Assembly (NCBI RefSeq): GCF_000714535.1
Contig: NZ_AUND01000034.1
Span: 1 to 64,000 of the forward strand
Reading direction: 5' to 3'
From: Thioclava pacifica DSM 10166
Lineage (GTDB): Bacteria > Pseudomonadota > Alphaproteobacteria > Rhodobacterales > Rhodobacteraceae
Length of the DNA: 64,000 nt
Program-made: the position numbers and the translations under genes
Notes under the pieces: generated by a model
What the model was told of the DNA's origin: nothing
Database searches by the model: none
The model's input: the letters and a program-made list of their open reading frames with translations, nothing else
In this document: one piece after another, positions 56,724-64,000 of the stretch
Numbering within the stretch: position 1 is the stretch's first letter
How the letters are laid out: each line of letters starts with the position of its first letter

Positions 56724-57482
56724 TCAGTCCAGCGCGAACGTTCCGCGCGCGAAGAGGCCGTCAAGCGGGCGCACGGGCGCGAAGGGCTGGTTGCGCACGC
56801 CATGACCCGTTGCGCCGAAACGGGTCGTCAGCCCGATCACTACGCGGGTTTCGTCTTTCGAGGCGAAGCTGCCCGAAAAGGCGGAATGTTCTATCCGCGC
56901 CGAGAGGGTCACGGGGCCGTCACCGATGCGGTGGCGCAGGCCGAGGCTCGCGGTGGTTTCGCGGGCGGAATAGCTGAATTCGTCGATATCGGTGGCCGCG
57001 AGACTGGCGGTGAGTGCCGTGCGGCTGCTCAGCGCGTAGCGCGCGGAGAGGCGGGCGAAGACGAAATCATTGCTGCCCGGCTTTACGCTGCCAAGGCCGG
57101 CGCGCGCAGAGACGGAGCCGCGCGCGCCGACCGCCCAGATCCCCTCGGCGCCGATCGCCCAGGATGTCTGGCTTTCATGGCTGGTATCTCCGACCGCCGC
57201 GAAGAGCCCGTATTTGGCGCGTTCGGTTGGTGCCATGTAGAGATGCGCTGCGAGATCGCCCCGCCAGCGCGGCCCCGCATCCGAAGCGCCCAGATCGATT
57301 TGCAGCCCATGCACATCGGTGATGGCGAAATCGGCGTTCAGATCGGCACGCGTGACACCGAAATCGCCGCTGCCTTTCTCGAGCGAGAAGCTGACGGCAG
57401 TGAAGCCGAGCGAACTCTGCGCCGTGGCGTTCTGGGGCAGGGCCGTGAGCAGGAGGGCGGCGGGAAGGAGGGCTTTGAACAT
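56724..57482 (-). CDS. Predicted outer membrane beta-barrel protein
   Basis: A 252-residue protein with a signal peptide (MFKALLPAALLLTALPQNATA) and alternating amphipathic strands (GLQIDLGASDAGPRWRGDLAAHLYMAP; WAIGAEGIWAVGARGSVSARAGLGSV; VFARLSARYALSSRTALTASLAATDIDEF; TLSARIEHSAF; RVVIGLTTRFG), typical of a small 10- to 12-stranded barrel. The last strand does not end the protein: about 30 residues follow. The start at 57482 has GAGGT upstream. A complete CtrA box lies 108 bases upstream, so its expression is likely cell cycle- or motility-linked. I do not recognise a named family. Confidence 0.65.
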   Translation of the reverse strand: MFKALLPAALLLTALPQNATAQSSLGFTAVSFSLEKGSGDFGVTRADLNADFAITDVHGLQIDLGASDAGPRWRGDLAAHLYMAPTERAKYGLFAAVGDTSHESQTSWAIGAEGIWAVGARGSVSARAGLGSVKPGSNDFVFARLSARYALSSRTALTASLAATDIDEFSYSARETTASLGLRHRIGDGPVTLSARIEHSAFSGSFASKDETRVVIGLTTRFGATGHGVRNQPFAPVRPLDGLFARGTFALD

Positions 57483-57589
57483 GTGTGCTACCTCGACATT
57501 TGCGGCAAGGCCGGTCTTCGCCGGCTGCGCGGCCACCTGCGAGGGAAGGTGCGCGACTATCTGCTCTCGTTGTGTCAGATCGGGAAGCG

Positions 57590-57604
57590 TTAAAGAAGGC
57601 TTAA
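57590..57604. promoter_or_regulatory. CtrA-type box TTAA-N7-TTAA
   Basis: TTAA at 57590-57593 and 57601-57604 flank exactly seven bases (AGAAGGC), with a further TTAA at 57618-57621. It lies 108 bases upstream of the leftward beta-barrel gene. This is the full consensus of the CtrA operator. Confidence 0.65.
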
Positions 57605-57648
57605 ACTTTACAAAGGGTTAATGTCCGGTGCGTCGGCCCGGTATAGAG

Positions 57649-57675
57649 AGGTCCGGCGCTGAGCCGGACCTTTTT
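57649..57675 (+). terminator. Orphan rightward terminator hairpin
   Basis: AGGTCCGGC pairs with GCCGGACCT across CGCTGA-like loop bases and is followed by TTTTT on the plus strand. No rightward gene precedes it within the gap: the nearest gene to the left is the leftward beta-barrel. It may end an unannotated small RNA starting near the CtrA box. Confidence 0.7.
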
Positions 57676-57722
57676 CTGAATCCTGAAACCTCAGAAGGTC
57701 GGGCGGTAGTGGAAGAGTTCGC

Positions 57723-57953
57723 CTATTTCCCGCCATCTGGATAGAACCACCCATGGTGCATGGCGCTGAGCGTGATGCGGTCAGTCTCGCCGTAATGCAG
57801 ATCGAGCGCCGCCATATCGAGCGGGACTTGCGAGCTGAAATCAGGCCCTGCACGCGCCTCAATCTTCCAGCGGCCCGGCGTATTGAGCGCTTCGAGCCCG
57901 CGTTGGTTGTAATGCCATCTATGAGTTATTTCGCGTTTCTTGAGGGGGTTAGA
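57723..57953 (-). pseudogene. Orphan coding-like fragment without a start codon
   Basis: An open frame of 76 codons between an in-frame TAA (57954) and TAG (57723) with no N-terminal start. The translation reads REITHRWHYNQRGLEALN and, later, LDLHYGETDRITLSAMHHGW, then FYPDGGK: rich in Trp, His, Tyr and with a balanced composition that looks like real protein. It lies between the gyrA terminator and the orphan terminator, so it has no obvious promoter. It is probably the 3' remnant of a lost gene; I do not recognise the family. Confidence 0.5.
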
Positions 57954-57960
57954 TTACACG

Positions 57961-57993
57961 AAAAGCCCCCGTTCTCATGGAACGGGGGCTTTG
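57961..57993 (-). terminator. Bidirectional terminator after gyrA
   Basis: A long perfect hairpin (AGCCCCCGTTC paired with GAACGGGGGCT) lies about 65 bases after the gyrA stop. TTTT follows on the minus strand and TTT on the plus strand. Confidence 0.9.
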
Positions 57994-58054
57994 AAATTTG
58001 CTTTGCACGGATGCGTCGCTGAATGGGAACAGGGATGACGCCCCGGCGCCGATA

Positions 58055-60850
58055 TCAGCTATCGGCTTCGGGGGGCGTGTCCGGAGAGGTCTCGCCCGCC
58101 GCCGCGCTGCCATCCTCTTCGAGCAGGTCTTCCTCGTCACCCTGATCGGCGATCCGCGCGACCGAGACCACATGCTCGCCCTTTGCCGTGTTGAACACCC
58201 GCACGCCACCGGCCGAGCGTGAGCGGAAGGAGATATCCTCCACCGGGCAACGGATCGACTGGCCCGTTGAGGTGGCGAGCATGATCTGATCGCCCATTTC
58301 GACCGGGAAGGAGGCCACCAGCGCCCCGCCGCGCATCGCCTTGTCGATCGCGGTGACGCCTTGGCCGCCGCGGCCGCGGGTCGGGTAGTCGTGGCTTGAG
58401 CTGATCTTGCCCGAGCCGCCCGCCGTGATCGTGAGGATCAGATCCTCGGCCGCCGACATTTCGGCATAGCGCTCGGGGCTGAGCTGCCCCTCGGCCACGG
58501 GTTCTTCGTCCTCGTCCACCTCGTCCTCGGTCACGCCGGCCATCAGACGGCGCTGCTTGAGATAGGCGGCGCGCTCTTCCGAGGCGGCCTCGAAGTGCCG
58601 GATCACCGACATCGACACGACGATATCGTCATCGGCCAGACGGATGCCGCGCACGCCGGTCGAGTCGCGACCCTTGAAGATGCGGACCTCCGGCACCGGG
58701 AAGCGGATCGCACGACCCTTCGCGGTGACCAGCATCACGTCATCCTCTTCGGTGCACGGACGCACGTTCACGAGGCTCACGCCCTCGGGCAGCTTCATCG
58801 CGATCTTGCCGTTGCGCTTGATATTGGTGAAGTCCGAGAGCGCATTGCGGCGCACCGAGCCATCCGATGTCGCGAAGAAGACCTGGGTGTTTTCCCATTC
58901 CTCCTCGGGCGCATCGACCGGCATGATCGCGGCGATGGAGACCCCGGTCGGGATCGGCAGGATATTCACGATCGCCTTGCCCTTGGACTGGCGCGAGCCG
59001 AGCGGCAGGCGCCAGCACTTGAGCGAATAGACCATCCCGTCGGTGGTGAAGAACAGAAGCTGCGTGTGGGTGTTGGCGACGAACAGGGTGGTGACCGTGT
59101 CGTCATCCTTCAGCGCGCCACCCGAAAGCCCCTTGCCGCCACGCTTCTGGGCGCGGAAATCGGCCAGCGGCGTGCGCTTGATATAGCCGCCCTGGGTGAT
59201 CGTCACGACCATGTCTTCGCGCTCGATCAGGTCTTCGTCGTCGAGATCGCCCGCCCAGTCGATGATCTCGGTGCGGCGCGGCACGGCGAAAAGCTCGCGC
59301 ACCTCGCGCAGCTCGTCCGAGATGATCGCCATGATCCGCTCGCGCGAGGCGAGGATGGCGAGGTAGTCGCGGATCTTCTCGGCCAGTTCGGCCAGTTCGT
59401 CCGTGACTTCCTTCACGCCGATCTGGGTCAGGCGCTGCAGGCGTAGATCGAGGATCGCGCGGGCCTGGGTTTCCGACAGGTTATAGGTGCCATCGTCGTT
59501 GACCGGGTGCAGCGGATCGTCGATCAGCTTGAGATATTCGACGATCTCATGTGCGGGCCAGCGACGCTCCATCAGGCGGGTACGCGCCTCGGCCGCATCG
59601 GCCGAGCTGCGGATCGTCGCCACGACCTCGTCCACGTTCGAGACAGCCACGGCGAGACCGCAGAGAATGTGACTGCGTTCGCGCGCCTTGCGCAGCTCGA
59701 AGGCGGTGCGGCGTGCGACAACTTCCTCGCGGAAGGTGATGAAATAGCTCAGGAATTGGCGCAGCGTCAGCTGCTCGGGGCGACCGCCGTTCAGCGCCAG
59801 CATGTTGCAGCCGAAAGAAGTCTGCAGCTGCGTGAAACGGTAGAGCTGGTTGAGCACCACATCCGGCGTTGCGTCGCGCTTGAGCTCGATCACGACGCGC
59901 ACGCCCACGCGATCGGATTCGTCAGCGATGTTCGAGATGCCCTCGAGCTTCTTCTCGCGCACGAGATCCGCGATCTTCTCGATCATTGCGGCCTTGTTCA
60001 CCTGATAGGGGATCTCGTCGACGACGATCGCGTAGCGGTCCTTGCGGATCTCCTCGATCCGGGTCTTGGCGCGGATGATGACCGAGCCGCGGCCCTCGAG
60101 GTAAGCCTTGCGCGCGCCACCCCGTCCCATGATCTGACCGCCGGTCGGGAAGTCGGGGGCGGGCACGATCTCCATGATCGCCTCGTCCGACATGTCGGGG
60201 TTTTCGATCAGCGCGAGCGTGGCATCGACCACTTCGCCGAGGTTATGCGGCGGGATGTTCGTGGCCATGCCGACCGCGATCCCGCCCGCGCCATTGACCA
60301 GCATGTTCGGGAAGCGGGCGGGCAGAACCGTCGGTTCCTGTTGCTTGCCGTCATAGTTGTCCTGGAAATCGACCGTGTCTTTCTCGATATCGGCGAGAAT
60401 GTAATTGGCCGGTTTCGCCATGCGCACTTCGGTGTAGCGCATCGCCGCCGCGTTATCGCCATCCATCGAGCCGAAGTTGCCCTGACCATCGAGCAGCGGC
60501 AGCGACATCGAGAAGGGCTGCGCCATGCGCACCAAAGCGTCATAGATCGCGGCATCCCCATGCGGGTGATACTGACCCATCACGTCGCCGACCGGGCGTG
60601 CCGATTTGCGGTAAGGCTTGTCGAAGGTGTTCCCGGTTTCGTGCATCGCGAAAAGGATGCGCCGGTGCACGGGTTTCAGACCGTCGCGCAGATCGGGAAT
60701 CGCGCGGCTCACGATCACGCTCATCGCGTAATCGAGATAGGCGGTTTTCATCTCGTCGGCGATGGAAACGGTGGGGCCGAGATAGGTCGGACGCTGAGGC
60801 GTCTCGGGGCCGTTTTCTTCGGTTTCCGGCGTTTCAGGAGTGTCGGTCAC
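58055..60850 (-). CDS. gyrA: DNA gyrase subunit A
   Basis: A 931-residue type II topoisomerase subunit that introduces negative supercoils with GyrB. The breakage-reunion domain holds [38 protein letters not shown] and the catalytic Tyr139 ([10 protein letters not shown]); the C-terminal beta-pinwheel has GyrA-box-like repeats ([25 protein letters not shown]). At the position of E. coli Ser83 this protein has Ala100, while Asp87 is kept as Asp104; Ala there is common in alphaproteobacteria and affects quinolone sensitivity. Start is GTG at 60850 with GAGG upstream. The tail is acidic and disordered. Confidence 0.97.
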   Translation of the reverse strand: MTDTPETPETEENGPETPQRPTYLGPTVSIADEMKTAYLDYAMSVIVSRAIPDLRDGLKPVHRRILFAMHETGNTFDKPYRKSARPVGDVMGQYHPHGDAAIYDALVRMAQPFSMSLPLLDGQGNFGSMDGDNAAAMRYTEVRMAKPANYILADIEKDTVDFQDNYDGKQQEPTVLPARFPNMLVNGAGGIAVGMATNIPPHNLGEVVDATLALIENPDMSDEAIMEIVPAPDFPTGGQIMGRGGARKAYLEGRGSVIIRAKTRIEEIRKDRYAIVVDEIPYQVNKAAMIEKIADLVREKKLEGISNIADESDRVGVRVVIELKRDATPDVVLNQLYRFTQLQTSFGCNMLALNGGRPEQLTLRQFLSYFITFREEVVARRTAFELRKARERSHILCGLAVAVSNVDEVVATIRSSADAAEARTRLMERRWPAHEIVEYLKLIDDPLHPVNDDGTYNLSETQARAILDLRLQRLTQIGVKEVTDELAELAEKIRDYLAILASRERIMAIISDELREVRELFAVPRRTEIIDWAGDLDDEDLIEREDMVVTITQGGYIKRTPLADFRAQKRGGKGLSGGALKDDDTVTTLFVANTHTQLLFFTTDGMVYSLKCWRLPLGSRQSKGKAIVNILPIPTGVSIAAIMPVDAPEEEWENTQVFFATSDGSVRRNALSDFTNIKRNGKIAMKLPEGVSLVNVRPCTEEDDVMLVTAKGRAIRFPVPEVRIFKGRDSTGVRGIRLADDDIVVSMSVIRHFEAASEERAAYLKQRRLMAGVTEDEVDEDEEPVAEGQLSPERYAEMSAAEDLILTITAGGSGKISSSHDYPTRGRGGQGVTAIDKAMRGGALVASFPVEMGDQIMLATSTGQSIRCPVEDISFRSRSAGGVRVFNTAKGEHVVSVARIADQGDEEDLLEEDGSAAAGETSPDTPPEADS

Positions 60851-60885
60851 GCGCGCCTCGAATTCTCTAGATATTGTTGTCGGAC

Positions 60886-60914
60886 CTTATAAAGGCCGCA
60901 AGCGGCTGGCGCAA
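60886..60914 (-). promoter_or_regulatory. Sigma-70-type promoter of gyrA
   Basis: On the minus strand TTGCGC (60914-60909) and TATAAG (60891-60886) are exactly 17 bases apart and would start transcription about 30 bases upstream of the gyrA GTG. Both hexamers match the consensus at four or more positions. Confidence 0.6.
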
Positions 60915-60990
60915 TCGTCGATAGGGCGCAAGCGGGGCGCGCGTCGCGTCAGGAAGGTGCCACGCCATCCATTTTGTCGCGTTGAGAATG

Positions 60991-61017
60991 AAAAAAGGCG
61001 GCCCCGCAGGACCGCCC
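60991..61017 (-). terminator. Rho-independent terminator after fumC
   Basis: On the minus strand GGCGGTCC-TGCG-GGGCCGCC folds into a stem and is followed by TTTTTT, 23 bases after the fumC stop. Confidence 0.88.
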
Positions 61018-61039
61018 TTCCGATAGTTTCGGGAGAGGA

Positions 61040-62434
61040 TCAGCCTTTCGGGCCGATCATCTGTTCCGGGCGCACGACGCGGTCGAAGGTTTCCTCGTCG
61101 ACGAAGCCGAGCTTGATCGCTTCTTCCTTCAGCGTGGTCCCGTTCTTATGCGCGGTCTTGGCGACCTTGGTGGCGTTGTCGTAGCCGATCGTCGGCGCGA
61201 GCGCGGTGACCAGCATCAGCGACTCGTGCAGCAGCTTCTCGATACGCGGCTCGTTGGCCTCGATGCCCGCGACCATGTTGTCGGTGAAGGCCGAGGCGCT
61301 GTCGCCCAGAAGCTGCATGGATTGCAGCACGTTGTAGCTCATCATCGGGTTATAGACGTTGAGCTCGAAATGGCCCTGCGAGCCGGCGAAGCCCACCGCC
61401 GCGTCGTTGCCCATGACATGGGCGCAGACCATGGTCAGCGCCTCGGCCTGGGTCGGGTTCACCTTGCCCGGCATGATCGAGGAGCCCGGCTCGTTTTCCG
61501 GCAGGATCAGCTCGCCCAGACCGCAGCGCGGGCCCGAGCCCAGCAGGCGGATGTCGTTGGCGATCTTGAAGAGCGAGGCGGCCACGGTCTTCAGCGCGCC
61601 CGAGAACATCACCATCGCGTCATGTGCGGCGAGCGCTTCGAACTTGTTGGGCGCGGTGACGAAGGGCAGGCCCGTGATTTCGGCCATGTTGGCGGCGACC
61701 GTTTCCGCCCAGCCTTTTTGGGTGTTCAGGCCGGTGCCGACGGCGGTGCCGCCCTGGGCGAGTTCATAAATGTCGCCAAGGCAAGCCTCGACGCGCTCGA
61801 TGCCCTTCTTGACCTGATGCGCATAGCCCGAGAATTCCTGGCCCAGCGTCAGGGGCGTCGCATCCTGGGTGTGGGTGCGGCCGATCTTGATGATGTCCCT
61901 GAAGGCCTCGGATTTGGCCTCGAGGGCCGCGTGCAGCTTGCGCAGACCCGGCAGAAGCACGTCGCGCGCCTGCATCGCGATGCCGACATGCATCGCGGTC
62001 GGGAAGGTGTCGTTGCTGGACTGGCCCATGTTGCAGTGATCGTTCGGGTGGACCGGGTCTTTCGTGCCCATCACGCCGCCGAGGATCTCGATCGCGCGGT
62101 TGCCGATCACTTCGTTGGCGTTCATGTTCGATTGCGTGCCCGAGCCCGTCTGCCAGACGACGAGCGGGAAGTTGTCGTCGAACTTGCCCTCGATCACCTC
62201 GCCGGCGGCCTCGATGATCGCATCGGCGATCTTCGCGTCCATCTTGCCCTGGGCCTTGTTGGCCATCGCACAGGCTTTCTTGATCACGCCGAGCGCGCGG
62301 ATGATCGGGACGGGCTGGCGCTCCCAGCCGATCGGGAAGTTCAGGATCGAGCGCTGCGTCTGCGCGCCCCAATATTTGTCGGCGGGAACTTCAAGCGGGC
62401 CGAAGCTGTCGGTTTCGGTACGGGTCGCGGTCAT
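61040..62434 (-). CDS. fumC: Class II fumarate hydratase
   Basis: A 464-residue iron-free fumarase of the citric acid cycle, interconverting fumarate and malate. The fumarate lyase signature [55 protein letters not shown] and the C-terminal helix are all intact. The start at 62434 follows GGAGG; codons upstream in frame lack support. Upstream, three GGTA motifs cluster at about 62500-62520, perhaps part of its promoter. It ends in a strong terminator, so it is a single-gene unit. Confidence 0.96.
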   Translation of the reverse strand: MTATRTETDSFGPLEVPADKYWGAQTQRSILNFPIGWERQPVPIIRALGVIKKACAMANKAQGKMDAKIADAIIEAAGEVIEGKFDDNFPLVVWQTGSGTQSNMNANEVIGNRAIEILGGVMGTKDPVHPNDHCNMGQSSNDTFPTAMHVGIAMQARDVLLPGLRKLHAALEAKSEAFRDIIKIGRTHTQDATPLTLGQEFSGYAHQVKKGIERVEACLGDIYELAQGGTAVGTGLNTQKGWAETVAANMAEITGLPFVTAPNKFEALAAHDAMVMFSGALKTVAASLFKIANDIRLLGSGPRCGLGELILPENEPGSSIMPGKVNPTQAEALTMVCAHVMGNDAAVGFAGSQGHFELNVYNPMMSYNVLQSMQLLGDSASAFTDNMVAGIEANEPRIEKLLHESLMLVTALAPTIGYDNATKVAKTAHKNGTTLKEEAIKLGFVDEETFDRVVRPEQMIGPKG

Positions 62435-62651
62435 CGGTGGGCCTCCAATAAGCAACTAGGTCGCGCAGGTCATAGGACGATGGCGAGGATTCTGCAATCG
62501 GTATGCGAAGGTATACGGTAAATCTGCGGGCCCGCATTCCGCTCTCGAAGATCCGCGTTGGTCAACTGGGAAAGACCCGAGGCGTCCGGATTTTCGCGGC
62601 GCATGCAAAGCGTGCGCCGCGAACCGGAATGAAGCCGATGCGGCCCCGCGC

Positions 62652-63113
62652 TTACTTGCGGAACTTGTCGAGGCTGACGACCTCGGCCTCGCCGCGGGGC
62701 GGAGTGTCCTCGGAAGCCTCATCTTCTTCGAGATCGTCTTCGTCTTCTTCGTCATCGTAATCCTGCGTCTCGAAACGCAGGCCGAATTCGACCGAAGGGT
62801 CGACGAAAGTGGTGATCGCATCGAAGGGCACGACCAGCGGTTCGGGCGAATTGCCGAAATTGAGCGTGATCGAGAAGTCGTCCTCCCGAACCTCGAGATT
62901 GTCATACCAGTGTTGGATCACGATGGTCATCTCTTCGGGGTAGCGCTCGCGCAGCCAGTCCGCCAGTTCGGCGTCAGGATGGCGGGTGTCGAAAGTGATG
63001 AAGAAGTGATGCTCGCCCGGCAAACCGTTATCCGCAATATCGCGCAGCACGGTCTGGATGAGCCCGCGCATCGCGTCGTGCATCAGGTTGCCGTATTCGA
63101 TCGATCGCGTCAT
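62652..63113 (-). CDS. sspB: ClpXP adaptor SspB (alpha type)
   Basis: A 153-residue adaptor that binds the ssrA tag on stalled-translation products and hands them to ClpXP. The folded part, YGNLMHDAMRGLIQTVLRDIADNGLPGEHHFFITFDTRHPDAELADWLRERYPEEMTIVIQHWYDNLEV, is the SspB-alpha core; a very acidic linker (DDEEDEDDLEEDEASED) follows, and the last residues VVSLDKFRK form the ClpX-binding tail. The start at 63113 agrees with the conserved N-terminus. Its partner RNA gene ssrA lies only about 0.8 kb away, at the right edge. Confidence 0.92.
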   Translation of the reverse strand: MTRSIEYGNLMHDAMRGLIQTVLRDIADNGLPGEHHFFITFDTRHPDAELADWLRERYPEEMTIVIQHWYDNLEVREDDFSITLNFGNSPEPLVVPFDAITTFVDPSVEFGLRFETQDYDDEEDEDDLEEDEASEDTPPRGEAEVVSLDKFRK

Positions 63114-63327
63114 GGCCGGTCCCTCTCGTCTCGGGCTCAGCATAGGGGATTCGTTGGAAGAGGAAAGGGGGGTGAGCGGCGCCGCGAGGGCTCGTCTCGA
63201 TGAGAGCGCTCGAGGGACGAGATCGAAGCCAAGTATGCCTGATATGCAAGCCGCCCCGCAGGTTCACAAAGGATCGTGGAGCGGGATTGGCAAGCAACGG
63301 CAAAGACGACGAGGTACGAGAGCGCCG

Positions 63328-63753
63328 TTATCTCAGGCTTTCTCCCGACAGGCACAGCGCCGCGGTGTCTTGTGGCATCAATTCCAGTGCCTCGAACAGG
63401 GCAATCACATCGTAATTGTTGTAAGCCTCGACGATCTTGTCGTTCGCGAAGCGCATCGCAACCTGCCCGGAAAAAACGACAGGCTGACCGGTCTGTGAGG
63501 AGCGCCCGTCAATCTGCAATAGCAACCAGAGCCAGTCCCCGGCTTCGAAATGGCGCAAGACGGTGATCTTGATATCGGTAAGATGAGCGCGCAGCGCGGG
63601 AACGAGTTCGTGAAATTCCTCGGGCCGCAATTCCAACCCCGGCATCAGCCCGTTGGCCTGCGCGGCCGTGTCGAAGAGCGTATCGATCCGGTCGAGCTCT
63701 CCTGCGCCCCAGACGGCGTTCAGCCAGGCTTCGATTTCATCGCTTCGGGCCAT
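63328..63753 (-). CDS. SnoaL/NTF2-like protein
   Basis: A 141-residue protein with the alpha+beta cone pattern of the SnoaL-like family: EAWLNAVWGAGELDRIDTLFD at the start, LVPALRAHLTDIKITVLRHFEAGDWLWLLLQIDGRSS, and the C-terminal MRFANDKIVEAYNNYDVIALFEALELMP. Such proteins range from ester cyclases and isomerases to binding proteins, so no reaction is assigned. It is a single gene, preceded by GAGGAG and separated from sspB by 214 bases in which I see nothing else. Confidence 0.75.
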   Translation of the reverse strand: MARSDEIEAWLNAVWGAGELDRIDTLFDTAAQANGLMPGLELRPEEFHELVPALRAHLTDIKITVLRHFEAGDWLWLLLQIDGRSSQTGQPVVFSGQVAMRFANDKIVEAYNNYDVIALFEALELMPQDTAALCLSGESLR

Positions 63754-63869
63754 GTCGCACTCCTCTCATCTTCGGATTGGAGCAGCATCGCCGCGTAAGC
63801 TTGCGGTTCGGTTAACGCCGGTCGCATTTCGCAAAGAGAGGGGGAAAGTGCAGGATTCTGTTGCAAGGC

Positions 63870-64000
63870 TCCTGCGGGCCCCGCCTTACGCTGCTAAGCG
63901 CAAGGAGTTAGGTTTCGGTTACCCGAGCTGCTTACGCAGCCAGAGCGACCGGAGCACGGTTGTCGTTGGCAACTGTACGTTTTGCACCGATAACGGTGGT
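63870..64000 (-). ncRNA. ssrA: tmRNA (ssrA), permuted two-piece type, 3' portion
   Basis: On the minus strand, 63970-63932 reads GCC AAC GAC AAC and continues to a TAA, encoding the tag ANDNRAPVALAA, the alphaproteobacterial proteolysis tag. Beyond the stop a stem CTTGCGCT / AGCGTAAG follows, consistent with the end of the coding piece. In alphaproteobacteria ssrA is permuted, so the tag lies near the 3' end of the gene, and the acceptor piece and 5' part should continue past the right edge. The left boundary is approximate. tmRNA rescues stalled ribosomes with SmpB; SspB, encoded nearby, recognises the tag. Confidence 0.93.

Noticed and set aside
56615-56803. 62-codon frame between the DoxX and barrel genes
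   Set aside because: Arg/Ser/Pro/Thr-rich shadow translation that overlaps the end of the barrel gene; no start signal.

Overview
The window is about 64 kb of GC-rich (roughly 65%) chromosomal DNA from an alphaproteobacterium, most likely of the order Rhodobacterales. Evidence: a permuted two-piece type tmRNA gene at the right edge encoding the tag ANDNRAPVALAA, an adjacent sciP-ctrA pair, a GTTC-N7-GTTC LexA box as used in Rhodobacter, a split (pterin-domain only) methionine synthase component, and dense ATGA-overlapped operons. I see no rRNA, tRNA, CRISPR array, insertion sequence or prophage. The genus cannot be fixed from the sequence alone.

Layout. 1-7.4 kb: a leftward series with a cytochrome P450, a membrane-anchored serine hydrolase carrying an in-frame palindromic repeat, an M48 protease, a DedA protein, a CoxE-type VWA protein, two small membrane proteins and a DUF2927 lipoprotein. 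7.8-10 kb: a leftward one-carbon operon (virulence-factor family protein, MetF, pterin-binding methyltransferase). 10.3-18.4 kb: rightward EF-hand protein, Ppx/GppA, RlmE, a GAF-Fis regulator and an aldehyde dehydrogenase that share an operator, then a chemoreceptor. 18.4-20.3 kb: leftward AraC regulator and miaA. 20.4-33.3 kb: the envelope biogenesis cluster pyrH-frr-uppS-cdsA-dxr-rseP-small protein-bamA-skp-fabZ-lpxA-lpxI-lpxB-c-type cytochrome. 33.3-40.1 kb: leftward omega-aminotransferase, gabD-like dehydrogenase, Lrp regulator, DHA2 exporter, DUF3096 protein and a sulfide:quinone oxidoreductase. 40.3-45.3 kb: phaC and a phasin flanking an ATP-dependent DNA ligase and its MBL exonuclease. 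45.4-53 kb: DUF2059 protein, mnmA, sciP, ctrA, ligA, recG and a 40-residue membrane peptide behind a LexA box. 53-57.5 kb: NifU-like scaffold, hisI, gluQ, trmFO, DoxX and a predicted beta-barrel with a complete CtrA site upstream. 57.5-64 kb: an orphan coding fragment, gyrA, fumC, sspB, a SnoaL-like protein and the 3' portion of ssrA.

Functionally most of the window is housekeeping: nucleotide and ribosome recycling, polyprenyl, phospholipid and lipid A precursors with outer membrane assembly, tRNA modification (MiaA, MnmA, TrmFO, GluQ-RS), DNA repair and topology, and cell-cycle control. The most interesting signals are regulatory or small: the LexA-boxed 40-residue membrane peptide (a possible SOS division inhibitor like Caulobacter SidA, by analogy only), the twin CTGTCTC-N6-GAGACAG operators around the aldehyde dehydrogenase regulator, the repeat embedded in a hydrolase gene, the CtrA box before the beta-barrel gene, the coding fragment downstream of gyrA, and ssrA lying about 0.8 kb from sspB, whose product recognises the ssrA tag.
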